From: Dielma sp000508965 | GTDB taxonomy: Bacteria > Bacillota_I > Bacilli_A > Erysipelotrichales > Erysipelotrichaceae | Assembly (NCBI GenBank): GCA_000508965.1 | Contig: BAHV02000016.1 | Location: forward strand, 62,001-126,000 | DNA length: 64,000 nucleotides | Direction: 5' to 3' | Shown here: positions 8,950-17,075 of the stretch, piece after piece | Numbering within the stretch: position 1 is the first letter of the stretch | How the letters are laid out: every line of letters starts with the position of its first letter | Position numbers and translations under genes: made by a program | Notes under the pieces: model-generated | Told to the model about the DNA's origin: nothing | The model's database searches: none | The model's input: the letters and a program-made list of their open reading frames with translations, nothing else

Positions 8950-11406
8950 TTAACCTGCTTCGGAAGTTTCCTCCAAGCGGGTTGTCATGATTTTATAGAG
9001 GGAATTCTTCGGGAATCTGTCTACAAATGGAATAATGACATTTCCATAGAACAGAAGTCCTTCCCCCTCATTACTGTTGGTTACATAGGACAGCTGGGTT
9101 GGTGAGATATTCAGCTGTTTTGCAAGAATCTGCCGGTCACCGGAAGCCTGGTTGAGCATATAAATAAAATCTGAATTTTCAAATATATTCTCTATCTCCC
9201 TGGAAGACAACAAATCCTTAATATTCTGGGTGATACCAGTTGGAATACCACCCCATTTACGAAATCTCTTCCAGATTTCCACACTATAAGCTGCAGTCTG
9301 CTCTTCCTTCAAAAGAAGATGGAACTCATCCACATAGTATCTGGTGGACTTATGGGCAGAACGGTTCATCGTTACCCTGTTCCAGACCTGATCCTGGATT
9401 ACGAGCATCCCAATCTTTTTCAGCTGTTTGCCAAGTTCTTTGATGTCAAAGCAGACAATACGGTTATTGATATCCACGTTCGTCTGATGGTTAAATACAT
9501 TCAAAGAACCTGTAACATAGATCTCCAATGAAGTGGCCAGTCGCTGTGCTTCTGGCTCTTCCTGTTTTCTCAGAAGGTTGTATAAGTCCTCCAGGATTGG
9601 CATCTTCTCCGGTATTGGATTGGCAAGGTATTCCTGATATACTAACCGAACACAACGGTCAATAATCGTTTTTTCTACCGGCTCCAGTCCATTCTTTCCG
9701 CCAACAATCAACTCACACAGAGATAAAATAAAATCTGCTTTTAATGACAGCGGATTGTCTTCCTCGGAATAATTCAGGTTCAGATCCATCGGATTGATAT
9801 ACTGGTCAGATACCGGTGAAACCCGAACCACCTGTCCATGCAGCGCCTGCACAAGTGCCGAATACTCGGCTTCTGGATCGCAGACAATGATATCGTCTTC
9901 CGTAATCAGAAAACAGTTCGTAATTTCCCTCTTTGCTGAAAATGACTTACCAGAACCTGGTGTACCAAGAATCAGTCCATTTGGGTTCTTCAGGCGTTTC
10001 CGATCAACCATGATCATGTTATTGGATAACGCATTCAATCCATAATAAAGAGCTTCCCCTTCCTGAAACAGTTCCTGTGTCGTAAATGGCACAAAGATTG
10101 CGGTTGATGATGTGGTAAGCCCTCTCTGAATTTCAATTCGATTGACTCCCAGTGGAATACAGGACATAAGTGCTGCTTCCTGCTGATAATCCAGCTGTTT
10201 TAAGGAACAGTTATATTTCTGTGCGATCCCCTGCACCTGGAAAATATTATTATCCAGCTTCTGCCGCTTCTTTGCGGTATTCATAACCAGAACCGTCACA
10301 AGGAACATTCGCTCATTTCTGGACTGCAGATCTTCCAGCAGGTTTTTCGCCTCTTCTCCATAGGTTACAAGGTCCGATGGAAGCACGTCCATATCATAAC
10401 CGGAACGTACTGCCCGCTTCTGCTCTTCAATCTTCATCTTATCCAGATCTGAAATCTTGCTCTTGATCATCTTAATCGCAGAACTCTGGTCAATGGACTG
10501 GATATGAATGTTGACATTGATGCTGTCATCCACATCCAGGAAATCTGCAAGCATCCGGTCTGTCAGCTCCGGTGCAAGAATCTGCAGGTAACTTACACTT
10601 CCCATCGTTCTTCCCATCAAAAATGTCTGATTCTTGGAAAAGTTAAAGGAAGTCGGTGCAATAAAATCTTTGGTTTTTAATCCGGTTTCCGGCAGCATCT
10701 TATACTGGAACTTAAATGGTTCGATCCGATCCTGGTTGAACACATGATACAGAATCTCAAGCCTTTCCAGTCCATTCAAGGAATGTGCCTGTGCTCCCAG
10801 AACCTTAAAGTTGTTTAAGATATCTGTTTCGATTCTTTCAAGTCTTGGTCTTGCTACCTTCAGACTCTCTGCTTCGATTCCAAAAGTGATATACTTCGTC
10901 TTTACCAGACCATTATTTCCCTTGGAAAGCTGATTTTTCAGCATAGTACGGTACTCTTCACGAATGGCATTGAAGTCATCCGTCTGATCCGGAATATCAA
11001 TGCTTTTTTCAAATTCTGCCACATCCACCTGCTGATTGATGAAGGACAGCTGCACACTGATGGAAGAATCAAAGTAATTTAAGAAATCACAGTAATTCTC
11101 AAATATCGTGGTCTTATCCTCGTTTAAAGCAAGCTGATAATTGATGTCGTAAAACTGAATCGTCTTGGAGAAAAAGGTCTTTGTCACCTGGCAGATACCA
11201 TCCTGCAACATCCGAATATACGGAATACTCTGCTGTGCAGTTGTAGGAATGCTTTTCTGTTTCCTGCGGTCCCGTTCCTGTTTCTTCTTACGCTTTTCCT
11301 GTTCTCTTTCTTTTCTGCTTTTTTTGTTTCTTCTTTCCTGACGGTTTCTTTTTTCCGCCAGGGACAGACGCTCCTGCTGAGTCTCCTGCTTTGTCTTTTT
11401 TGCCAT
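8950..11406 (-). CDS. VirB4-like conjugative ATPase
   Basis: The motor ATPase of the type IV secretion channel, about 818 residues. A very basic N-terminus (residues 1-55, Lys/Arg/Gln-rich) precedes the VirB4 N-terminal domain. The Walker A motif LGTPGSGKS is near residue 480, with a Walker B-like segment RYYVDEFHLLL near 685 and a conserved TQNIKDLL later. The start chosen is the ATG at 11406 (AAGGAGG eight to nine bases upstream) rather than the ATG at 11415. The first 119 bases overlap the 3' end of the prgI gene in another frame. VirB3-like PrgI and VirB6 lie directly upstream, as in other Gram-positive transfer systems. Confidence 0.95.
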   Translation of the reverse strand: MAKKTKQETQQERLSLAEKRNRQERRNKKSRKEREQEKRKKKQERDRRKQKSIPTTAQQSIPYIRMLQDGICQVTKTFFSKTIQFYDINYQLALNEDKTTIFENYCDFLNYFDSSISVQLSFINQQVDVAEFEKSIDIPDQTDDFNAIREEYRTMLKNQLSKGNNGLVKTKYITFGIEAESLKVARPRLERIETDILNNFKVLGAQAHSLNGLERLEILYHVFNQDRIEPFKFQYKMLPETGLKTKDFIAPTSFNFSKNQTFLMGRTMGSVSYLQILAPELTDRMLADFLDVDDSINVNIHIQSIDQSSAIKMIKSKISDLDKMKIEEQKRAVRSGYDMDVLPSDLVTYGEEAKNLLEDLQSRNERMFLVTVLVMNTAKKRQKLDNNIFQVQGIAQKYNCSLKQLDYQQEAALMSCIPLGVNRIEIQRGLTTSSTAIFVPFTTQELFQEGEALYYGLNALSNNMIMVDRKRLKNPNGLILGTPGSGKSFSAKREITNCFLITEDDIIVCDPEAEYSALVQALHGQVVRVSPVSDQYINPMDLNLNYSEEDNPLSLKADFILSLCELIVGGKNGLEPVEKTIIDRCVRLVYQEYLANPIPEKMPILEDLYNLLRKQEEPEAQRLATSLEIYVTGSLNVFNHQTNVDINNRIVCFDIKELGKQLKKIGMLVIQDQVWNRVTMNRSAHKSTRYYVDEFHLLLKEEQTAAYSVEIWKRFRKWGGIPTGITQNIKDLLSSREIENIFENSDFIYMLNQASGDRQILAKQLNISPTQLSYVTNSNEGEGLLFYGNVIIPFVDRFPKNSLYKIMTTRLEETSEAG

Positions 11407-11752
11407 CCGGCACACCCTCCTTTTTTACAAGGGTGGAAATCTCCTGATAAAAATTTTCTGTCTTATATGGTCTTACTGCCGGACAGATAAACTTCTGTCG
11501 AATGATATTTGCCACCACTTTTTCAAAGGGAAGTCCGTCTTTTTCATACATTGCCATGAAGAAAAACGGAAGCATGATCGTTACCATCAAAATGGCAGCA
11601 ATACTGGAACCGATTGGTTTTCTCATGAACAGATAAAACGGAATTCCCACAACTGCGGCAAGTGAAAAGAAAATCAGCTGCCGCTTTGTCAGATTTAATG
11701 CTACTTTTGTTTTGACCTTGGTAAGGTCTTTTGGTACTGGTACATACGCCAT
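11288..11752 (-). CDS. PrgI family (VirB3-like) membrane protein
   Basis: A 154-residue inner-membrane component of the conjugation channel. Two TM helices lie at about residues 28-45 (LIFFSLAAVVGIPFYLF) and 52-70 (IAAILMVTIMLPFFF), followed by the conserved PFEKVVANIIRQKF segment. A long Lys/Gly/Arg-rich tail follows; this tail is encoded in the region that also encodes the start of VirB4 in another frame. N-terminal MAYVPVPKDL is typical of the family. Operon neighbours are virB6 upstream and virB4 downstream. Confidence 0.9.
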   Translation of the reverse strand: MAYVPVPKDLTKVKTKVALNLTKRQLIFFSLAAVVGIPFYLFMRKPIGSSIAAILMVTIMLPFFFMAMYEKDGLPFEKVVANIIRQKFICPAVRPYKTENFYQEISTLVKKEGVPDGKKDKAGDSAGASVPGGKKKPSGKKKQKKQKRKRTGKA

Positions 11753-11775
11753 GGTATGCGCTCCTTTCCTGCCCG

Positions 11776-12645
11776 CTAGTGGGCATTGAATATAGATTTG
11801 CTAAGGCTTCCGGTCTTGAATAATGAAAATGCAAGAATCACGGTATAAGCCGCTACTGAAAACATAGCTGCATGAAGATCACTGGATATGGTCATTGCAT
11901 TTACTAAAACTGCATAAATTCCCACACAGACCATCATGAAGAATCCCTGAAATGCCAGTGCGAACAAGCCTTTTAAATAGTTGTTTCCGATATTGCCCCA
12001 TTCCTTATTGGTCATGGTGGCAAACGGAATTGGTGCTATGGAAGTATAAAGGTAAATTTCTATCATTCTTCCGAACAAGATTACCGTAATGATAATTGAC
12101 AGAATGTGCATGGTAACACTGATCAACATCGTTTCCATGGATAGCAGGAACAAATCCCCTAACTCCATATCCTCCAGGGCATCCACAATCCGTGAAATTG
12201 CTTCTGTTGCATCCACCGCAGTGTTTCCTGATATCACCCCGGCGGCATTGTTGACCACATGCTGGCCAACATCAAAGACCGCCATCGTGATATTGAACGT
12301 ATTTGTCACCAGATAAATAGCTACATACGCTTTGAAGATCCAGAGGAAAATATTGTAAGTCTCAAATTCATGGAAATTGTTTTTCTGTGTTACCATCGTG
12401 ATCAATTCATAGCACAGGACAAAGGTGATGATCAGTCCCGCAATGGGGACAATCACTGTTTGGGATAAATTCTGAATCAGATTAAAAATCCCTGTATTCC
12501 ATCCCTGCGGTGTCTGTCCCACCTGCCCGGCTATGGTTCCCACCTGCTCATTGACAGACGTGAACATGTTATCCAAACATGACTTGATAAGCCCGATCAG
12601 GATATCCTTTATCGCTTCCGTAATTCTCTCAATGATGGTGTTCAT
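11776..12645 (-). CDS. VirB6/TrbL-like conjugal transfer membrane protein (CD1112-type)
   Basis: A polytopic membrane protein of 289 residues that should form part of the inner-membrane pore. Hydrophobic helices appear at about residues 64-88 (VIVPIAGLIITFVLCYEL), 100-120, 165-195 (MHILSIIITVILFG), 225-250 and 255-275. A conserved ARRG-free loop with TSIAPIPFATMTNKEWGNIGNNYLKG lies between helices 4 and 5, seen in this family. It sits between the Maff2 gene and prgI on the same strand, with short gaps, so it is in the transfer operon. Confidence 0.9.
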   Translation of the reverse strand: MNTIIERITEAIKDILIGLIKSCLDNMFTSVNEQVGTIAGQVGQTPQGWNTGIFNLIQNLSQTVIVPIAGLIITFVLCYELITMVTQKNNFHEFETYNIFLWIFKAYVAIYLVTNTFNITMAVFDVGQHVVNNAAGVISGNTAVDATEAISRIVDALEDMELGDLFLLSMETMLISVTMHILSIIITVILFGRMIEIYLYTSIAPIPFATMTNKEWGNIGNNYLKGLFALAFQGFFMMVCVGIYAVLVNAMTISSDLHAAMFSVAAYTVILAFSLFKTGSLSKSIFNAH

Positions 12646-12657
12646 CTACCACTCCTC

Positions 12658-12873
12658 TTAAGAGAACAATGTTGCCAGCTGTGGAATCAGGGTAGTTCCC
12701 AGCAGCATGATTCCGGCACCAGCCATCAGCTGTTTGATGCCCTGGCTCTTAGCGCCGGGATTGTCATTTCCATATCCTTCCAGAAGGTTTACGACACCCC
12801 ACACACCAAGACCTGCGCCGATTGCGACTACAAGAGTTTTTAAAGTTGTAATTGCACTGCTAAAAAATGCCAT
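12658..12873 (-). CDS. Maff2 family small membrane protein
   Basis: A 71-residue protein with two helices (TTLKTLVVAIGAGLGVWGVVN and QLMAGAGIMLLGTTLIPQ). It matches the Maff2 family and has the two-helix layout of VirB2-like pilin subunits; that functional link is inference. The ATG at 12873 is preferred over an upstream TTG at 12888, although no strong Shine-Dalgarno is seen. A terminator-like hairpin lies just upstream (12920-12945), so this gene may have its own promoter or depend on read-through from virD4. Confidence 0.8.
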   Translation of the reverse strand: MAFFSSAITTLKTLVVAIGAGLGVWGVVNLLEGYGNDNPGAKSQGIKQLMAGAGIMLLGTTLIPQLATLFS

Positions 12874-12919
12874 ATATTCATAAACCAAAACTGACTTCTT
12901 TCAAGTGTTTACGGGAATG

Positions 12920-12945
12920 AAAAAACACCGACTAAAAAGCCGGCG
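12920..12945 (-). terminator. Rho-independent terminator after virD4
   Basis: On the minus strand an 8-bp stem CGCCGGCT / AGTCGGTG (two G-U pairs), loop TTTT, is followed by six Ts. It lies between the virD4 stop and the Maff2 start, inside what is otherwise one continuous transfer operon. Confidence 0.75.
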
Positions 12946-12996
12946 CACCTAATGTCAGTTATTCCTTTCCTCATTATTTTTCGTTCATTCCCAAGG

Positions 12997-14883
12997 TTAC
13001 TCCGACAGTTCTACATGAATCACTTCCACCTCTTCTTCGGGTTTCGGTGTGTACTGCGGATTTAACTCTTTCTCTACTTTGTACCGGTTCTTCTCGTTTT
13101 CATCTGCAAGAAGCCGATAGTTTTTGTGTTTCGTGATATCATATTTATCCGAGAAAAATGGTCTGGCACCACGGATCTGCAGGATACATTTTCCTCCATC
13201 CATGACTGCAATCTCATCTTCTGTCATCAGCTGTTTGCCTGTTTTCTGGTAATTCAATCCAAAAGACTTCTGATTACTCCTCGTCTCCGAAGTGTTATAC
13301 AGGTCAATGGTTTCCTTACCCAGAAGCTCACTCATTTCCTTTAATGTGGTCTTCTCTTTCCCACCAAGGAATAAAGTCGTATCACAGTTGCCCAGAATGG
13401 TATCTGCACTATCCTTATACATTGCCTTTAACTGACTCTGTGACTGCAAAATAATAGAAGCAGAGATTTCCCTGCTTCGGATAGTTGCGATCAGCTTGTC
13501 AAACTGAGGAATTTGTCCGATGTTGGCAAACTCATCAGCGATGACACGCACATGCACCGGAAGTCTTCCACCATATTCATCATCTGCCTTATCGCAAAGC
13601 AGATTGAAAAGCTGTGACTGTAACATGGCAATCACAAAGTTAAAGGTTGTATCTGTGTCGGACATAATCAAGAACAAGGCTGTTTTCCTGTCTCCGATCT
13701 TATCCAGTTCCATTTCATCATAAGACATGATCTCACGAAGTTCTGCGATATCAAATGGGGCAAGTCTGGCTCCACAGGATATCAAAATACTTTTCGCTGT
13801 CTTTCCAGCCGCCATTTTATATTTTTTATACTGTCTGACCGCAAAGTGCTGCGGATCTCTTTCTTCCAGTTCCTGGAACATCATATCCACCGGATTCTGA
13901 TAAGTTTCATCCTCTTCACGGGTTTCGCTTTCGTTCAAAAGATCCAGAAGGGTATTCAGATTCTTTTCCTCTTCATCCCCTTCATACCAGATAAAAGCAA
14001 TCAGTGCTGTGTACAGCAATTTCTCTGCTTTCACCCAAAAATCTTCGGAAGCTTTTTCCCCTTCGCCTTTGGTATTCACAATGATTGTTGTCACCAGCTT
14101 CAGGATATCTTTTTCAGACCGTATATAAGCAAATGGATTGTAATGAAGCGATTTGGAAAAATTGATGGTATTCAGAACCTTAATCACATATGGCTCATGA
14201 ACCACTTTTCCAGATTTATCTTTCATAATATTTCCATTCTTATCTTTCTTAGGCGGTCCCTTTGCTAACATCTTCCCGCACTCTTCGATCAGAGTACCTT
14301 TCGGATCTGTAATGACCATGGAACAATTCATCTGCATGACCGACGGCTTTACAAAAAATCGTGTCTTTCCGGAACCACTGCCACCGATGACCACGATATT
14401 TTTATTTCTCGCATACTTCGGCTGCTTTGGTCTGCTCTCCATAGTCAGTGCTTCTGTTGCTGTCAACGGAATATTCATCCAGGGATCATCTGACATATAA
14501 GGCTTGATATCCTCTGCAGTTCCCCATCTGGCTGAACCATACTCGATTCCTTTCCGAAGTTTCTTTGCATCTGACTGTTTCTGCCAAACTAATAGTTTCA
14601 AAACAACTGCGACAGTAACTCCAACCAATAGATCTCTCAGGTCAAAACTCAACAGAATCCCTGTAAAAATCCGATCTGCATGTTCCATCGCATATAACAG
14701 TTTGTTCCCTATATCTTCTCCGGGACTGCTCCTGTATAGGCAGGATGCTCGATCCGCATAAAAAGCGGTCAGAACATAGGGAAGATTCGTAAGAACCAGT
14801 TTCTTTTTATCCAGGGCGGACAGCCTGACCCCAGCTTTATTCTTCCACTTCTGCATCAGATTATTGCCGTTTTGTTTCTTCAT
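12997..14883 (-). CDS. VirD4/TraG-type coupling protein
   Basis: The coupling ATPase that links the relaxosome to the secretion channel, 628 residues. A membrane segment is near residues 70-95. Walker A is VIGGSGSGKTRFF near residue 170. Walker B-like VRVIADEFANIGQIP lies near residue 455, and LQSQSQLKAMY and TTLFLGGKE follow, all conserved in TraG/VirD4. The ATG overlaps the PcfB stop by 4 bases (ATGA), showing translational coupling. The C-terminal 60 residues are charged and variable. Confidence 0.95.
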   Translation of the reverse strand: MKKQNGNNLMQKWKNKAGVRLSALDKKKLVLTNLPYVLTAFYADRASCLYRSSPGEDIGNKLLYAMEHADRIFTGILLSFDLRDLLVGVTVAVVLKLLVWQKQSDAKKLRKGIEYGSARWGTAEDIKPYMSDDPWMNIPLTATEALTMESRPKQPKYARNKNIVVIGGSGSGKTRFFVKPSVMQMNCSMVITDPKGTLIEECGKMLAKGPPKKDKNGNIMKDKSGKVVHEPYVIKVLNTINFSKSLHYNPFAYIRSEKDILKLVTTIIVNTKGEGEKASEDFWVKAEKLLYTALIAFIWYEGDEEEKNLNTLLDLLNESETREEDETYQNPVDMMFQELEERDPQHFAVRQYKKYKMAAGKTAKSILISCGARLAPFDIAELREIMSYDEMELDKIGDRKTALFLIMSDTDTTFNFVIAMLQSQLFNLLCDKADDEYGGRLPVHVRVIADEFANIGQIPQFDKLIATIRSREISASIILQSQSQLKAMYKDSADTILGNCDTTLFLGGKEKTTLKEMSELLGKETIDLYNTSETRSNQKSFGLNYQKTGKQLMTEDEIAVMDGGKCILQIRGARPFFSDKYDITKHKNYRLLADENEKNRYKVEKELNPQYTPKPEEEVEVIHVELSE

Positions 14884-15371
14884 CGGCTCTGTTCCTGATG
14901 TCGGCTCTTTACTTTGTCCTTCGTCTTCTTTGGCATCATTGCCCGGTAAGCTGCAAGACGCTTATGAATGGAAGGTTTATTCGCTTTTTGAATCTGTTTC
15001 TGGGAAAACTCACGGAAAGCAGCATTGAGGGCATCCTGATCACGTCCCTTGAAAAATACCAGATAAACCGGCGGCTCTTTGCTCTTGTCTTTTTTCAGAG
15101 CATAATTGATCCCATATTTTCTGGCATACCGTTCAAAGGACTTGATATTTTTGTCCGTGATCTCGATATTGACCATCCCGGCATTCTGTTTTGCCAGCTC
15201 TTTTACCGTGACCTTTCCCTGTTTCGGCTGATTTTTCTGTGCTTTCTTCTCTACTGATTTCTGCTTCTGATGACGCAGATACGCAACAAGAACCTTTTTC
15301 AACAGGTCTGCCGTAATCTTAGTAGCCCGAATACAGAACGTGACCGTTTTCTGAGTTACCTCTTCCTGCAT
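14880..15371 (-). CDS. PcfB family protein (DUF3801)
   Basis: A 163-residue basic protein matching PcfB, an accessory factor of the coupling protein and relaxosome in Gram-positive conjugation. The N-terminus KTVTFCIRATKITADLLKK and central VNIEITDKNIKSFERYARKYGINYALKKD are family signatures; the C-terminus is Lys/Arg-rich. A strong AAGGAGG ribosome site precedes the ATG. It is coupled with virD4 by an ATGA overlap. Confidence 0.85.
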   Translation of the reverse strand: MQEEVTQKTVTFCIRATKITADLLKKVLVAYLRHQKQKSVEKKAQKNQPKQGKVTVKELAKQNAGMVNIEITDKNIKSFERYARKYGINYALKKDKSKEPPVYLVFFKGRDQDALNAAFREFSQKQIQKANKPSIHKRLAAYRAMMPKKTKDKVKSRHQEQSR

Positions 15372-15394
15372 GACTTTTCCCTCCTTTCAGCGAT

Positions 15395-15421
15395 TCAACT
15401 GCTGTCCAAATCTGTAATCAT
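15395..15421 (-). other. Tiny ORF with ribosome site upstream of pcfB (8 codons)
   Basis: Between the DnaC-like gene and pcfB, an AAAGGGGG sequence precedes ATG and eight codons (MITDLDSS), or 11 codons if the in-frame GTG is used, ending 23 bases before the pcfB ATG. It could be a leader that places ribosomes near pcfB. No homology can be claimed for so short a peptide. Confidence 0.3.
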
Positions 15422-15453
15422 GGCAATCACCCCCTTTAATGAAAAAAGACAGA

Positions 15454-16248
15454 TTAACCGGTAATCAGGTTCTGCACCTGTACGAGTTTTTCTGTCCCTT
15501 CTTCTTTTCTCTTATCTTCTCCACCACAATAGATGGGAACACACATTTCAAGTATTCTACTGTAAATACGCTGATGGGCAGTATCCAAATCTGTGGACTT
15601 CATTTCATTCAGTCCCAGATTCGTTGTTATGATCAGCGGAAGCATTTTACAATAGCGGCTGTCTATCACATTATAGACCTGCTCCAAAGCAAACTCGGAA
15701 TTTCGTTCTATTCCCAAGTCATCAATAATCAGCAGCGGATAATCCACAAGATTTTGTATAATCTGGTTCTTATCTGCCTGATAGCTGGTCATTTCATTTA
15801 AAATCCTGGAAAAGTTTGTCATCATGACACGTTCTCCCTGTTCCAAAAGTGCATTTGCAATACAGCCTGCAAAAAAGCTCTTCCCGGTTCCAACCGGTCC
15901 CATCAAAAGCAATCCTACATTTTTTCTCTTCATATCTGTCCAGTTTTCTACATACTGCCTGGCGATTAGTATCTTCTGGTTGCTTCCATTGTCATTTTCA
16001 AATTTCCATTCCCAGAATCTTCTTTCCCGAAGTCCGACGGATTTTCTCTGATAAAGCTGCCGCTGTTCTTCTTCCCGCTGCATCTTCTCATCCAGTTCCT
16101 GCCTGGCTTTTACCTCGCATTCGCACAAACAGGACACTACATGCTCAAAACCCATCAGACTGACTTTCATCTGTTTTCTTTTTCCACAGGTGCCACAATG
16201 AAGACATCCCTCTTCGTCCAGATAATCTGCTGTTACTTTGTTTTCCAT
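15454..16248 (-). CDS. DnaC/IstB-like helicase loader ATPase
   Basis: An AAA+ ATPase of 264 residues that should load the replicative helicase for element replication. An N-terminal Cys cluster (CLHCGTCGKRK and CLCEC) suggests a zinc-binding region. Walker A is LLMGPVGTGKSFF near residue 112, and Walker B PLLIIDDLGIER near residue 170, followed by the sensor-like LIITTNLGL. ATG 16248 is preferred to GTG 16251 because of AAGGAG spacing. Its start shares the A of the RepA stop (TGATG), so initiator and loader are translationally coupled. Confidence 0.9.
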   Translation of the reverse strand: MENKVTADYLDEEGCLHCGTCGKRKQMKVSLMGFEHVVSCLCECEVKARQELDEKMQREEEQRQLYQRKSVGLRERRFWEWKFENDNGSNQKILIARQYVENWTDMKRKNVGLLLMGPVGTGKSFFAGCIANALLEQGERVMMTNFSRILNEMTSYQADKNQIIQNLVDYPLLIIDDLGIERNSEFALEQVYNVIDSRYCKMLPLIITTNLGLNEMKSTDLDTAHQRIYSRILEMCVPIYCGGEDKRKEEGTEKLVQVQNLITG

Positions 16249-17066
16249 CACAGGCTTTCTCCTTCCTGAAATTCATATTTATCCATTCCTATCCTGGTTC
16301 CATCCCTTTCTGCCCAAAGACAGATTGTTGCAAAATGGTTTTGATACTCTTTTCCACTGGATTTCATATAAACAGAAAGATGATCAATCCGTTTCTGGTA
16401 ATCCCATGGAAATAGCGTCATCAACTCCTGCAGTTCAGCTTCCGACAGAACAACATTTTTAAATCTACCATATTGACTGAATTTTTCTTCCAAAGCGGGT
16501 GTATTGCCCTTACTCTTATCAGTATGATTCTTTTCAGTCTTATTTATCTTAGTATTACTTCCATCCAGATTCTTGCAGTCCGGACTTCTATTTTTTTGCG
16601 TTCCGGACTTCCAGTTTCTTGCAATCCGGATTTCCAATTCTTTGCAGTCTGGATTTCCAGTTTCTGGCATTCCAGAAACAAAGTATCTTACTGGCTTTCC
16701 TCTACTCCGTTTTACAAAATTTTTCACATATATGACAGAGGGACGATTATTCCCCTGCCGATACCGCTCGATCAATCCAATCCCATGCACACTATCCAGC
16801 TCATATAGAAGCTTTGTCACTGTCGTATGCGACATTCGCAACAGCTCCTGCAATTCTGCGATCGTGTAAATGATATAGACATAACCCTCACTGTCAATCC
16901 AGCCATTTTTCTTGGACAGGCTGATTCGATCAAGCAGAATTCCATAAAGGAGCTTTGCGTCTGTGGACAGGCTTGCAAACTCTTTTTCTGTGAACAGAGC
17001 TTTTGGTATCCGAAAAAAAGAAAACTGGTCAGATTCTTCTGCTCTGAAATATTCAAAATCTGCCAT
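16248..17066 (-). CDS. RepA_N-type replication initiator
   Basis: A 272-residue initiator of the RepA_N family. The N-terminal winged-helix region (residues 1-115) carries FFRIPKALFTEKEFASLSTDAKLLYGILLDR, the family signature, and a DNA-reading helix around ELLRMSHTTVTKLLYELD. A Cys/Asn-rich linker (about residues 130-165) is encoded by 23-bp DNA repeats, described separately. The C-terminal segment has FPWDYQKRIDHLSVYMKSS. RepA_N plasmids keep their origin inside the rep gene, which matches what is seen here. This would let the element replicate while excised. Confidence 0.9.
   Translation of the reverse strand: MADFEYFRAEESDQFSFFRIPKALFTEKEFASLSTDAKLLYGILLDRISLSKKNGWIDSEGYVYIIYTIAELQELLRMSHTTVTKLLYELDSVHGIGLIERYRQGNNRPSVIYVKNFVKRSRGKPVRYFVSGMPETGNPDCKELEIRIARNWKSGTQKNRSPDCKNLDGSNTKINKTEKNHTDKSKGNTPALEEKFSQYGRFKNVVLSEAELQELMTLFPWDYQKRIDHLSVYMKSSGKEYQNHFATICLWAERDGTRIGMDKYEFQEGESL
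16570..16680 (-). repeat. 23-bp iterons inside repA (candidate replication origin)
   Basis: Four to five imperfect copies of a unit reading TTGCAATCCGGATTTCC on the + strand recur with an exact 23-bp step (repeat phase points at 16575, 16598, 16621, 16644 and 16667). Because 23 is not a multiple of three, the repeat cannot come from protein repeats and must be kept at DNA level. The location in the centre of a RepA_N gene fits the known origin position in that plasmid family. Confidence 0.75.
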
Positions 17067-17075
17067 AATATTTTC

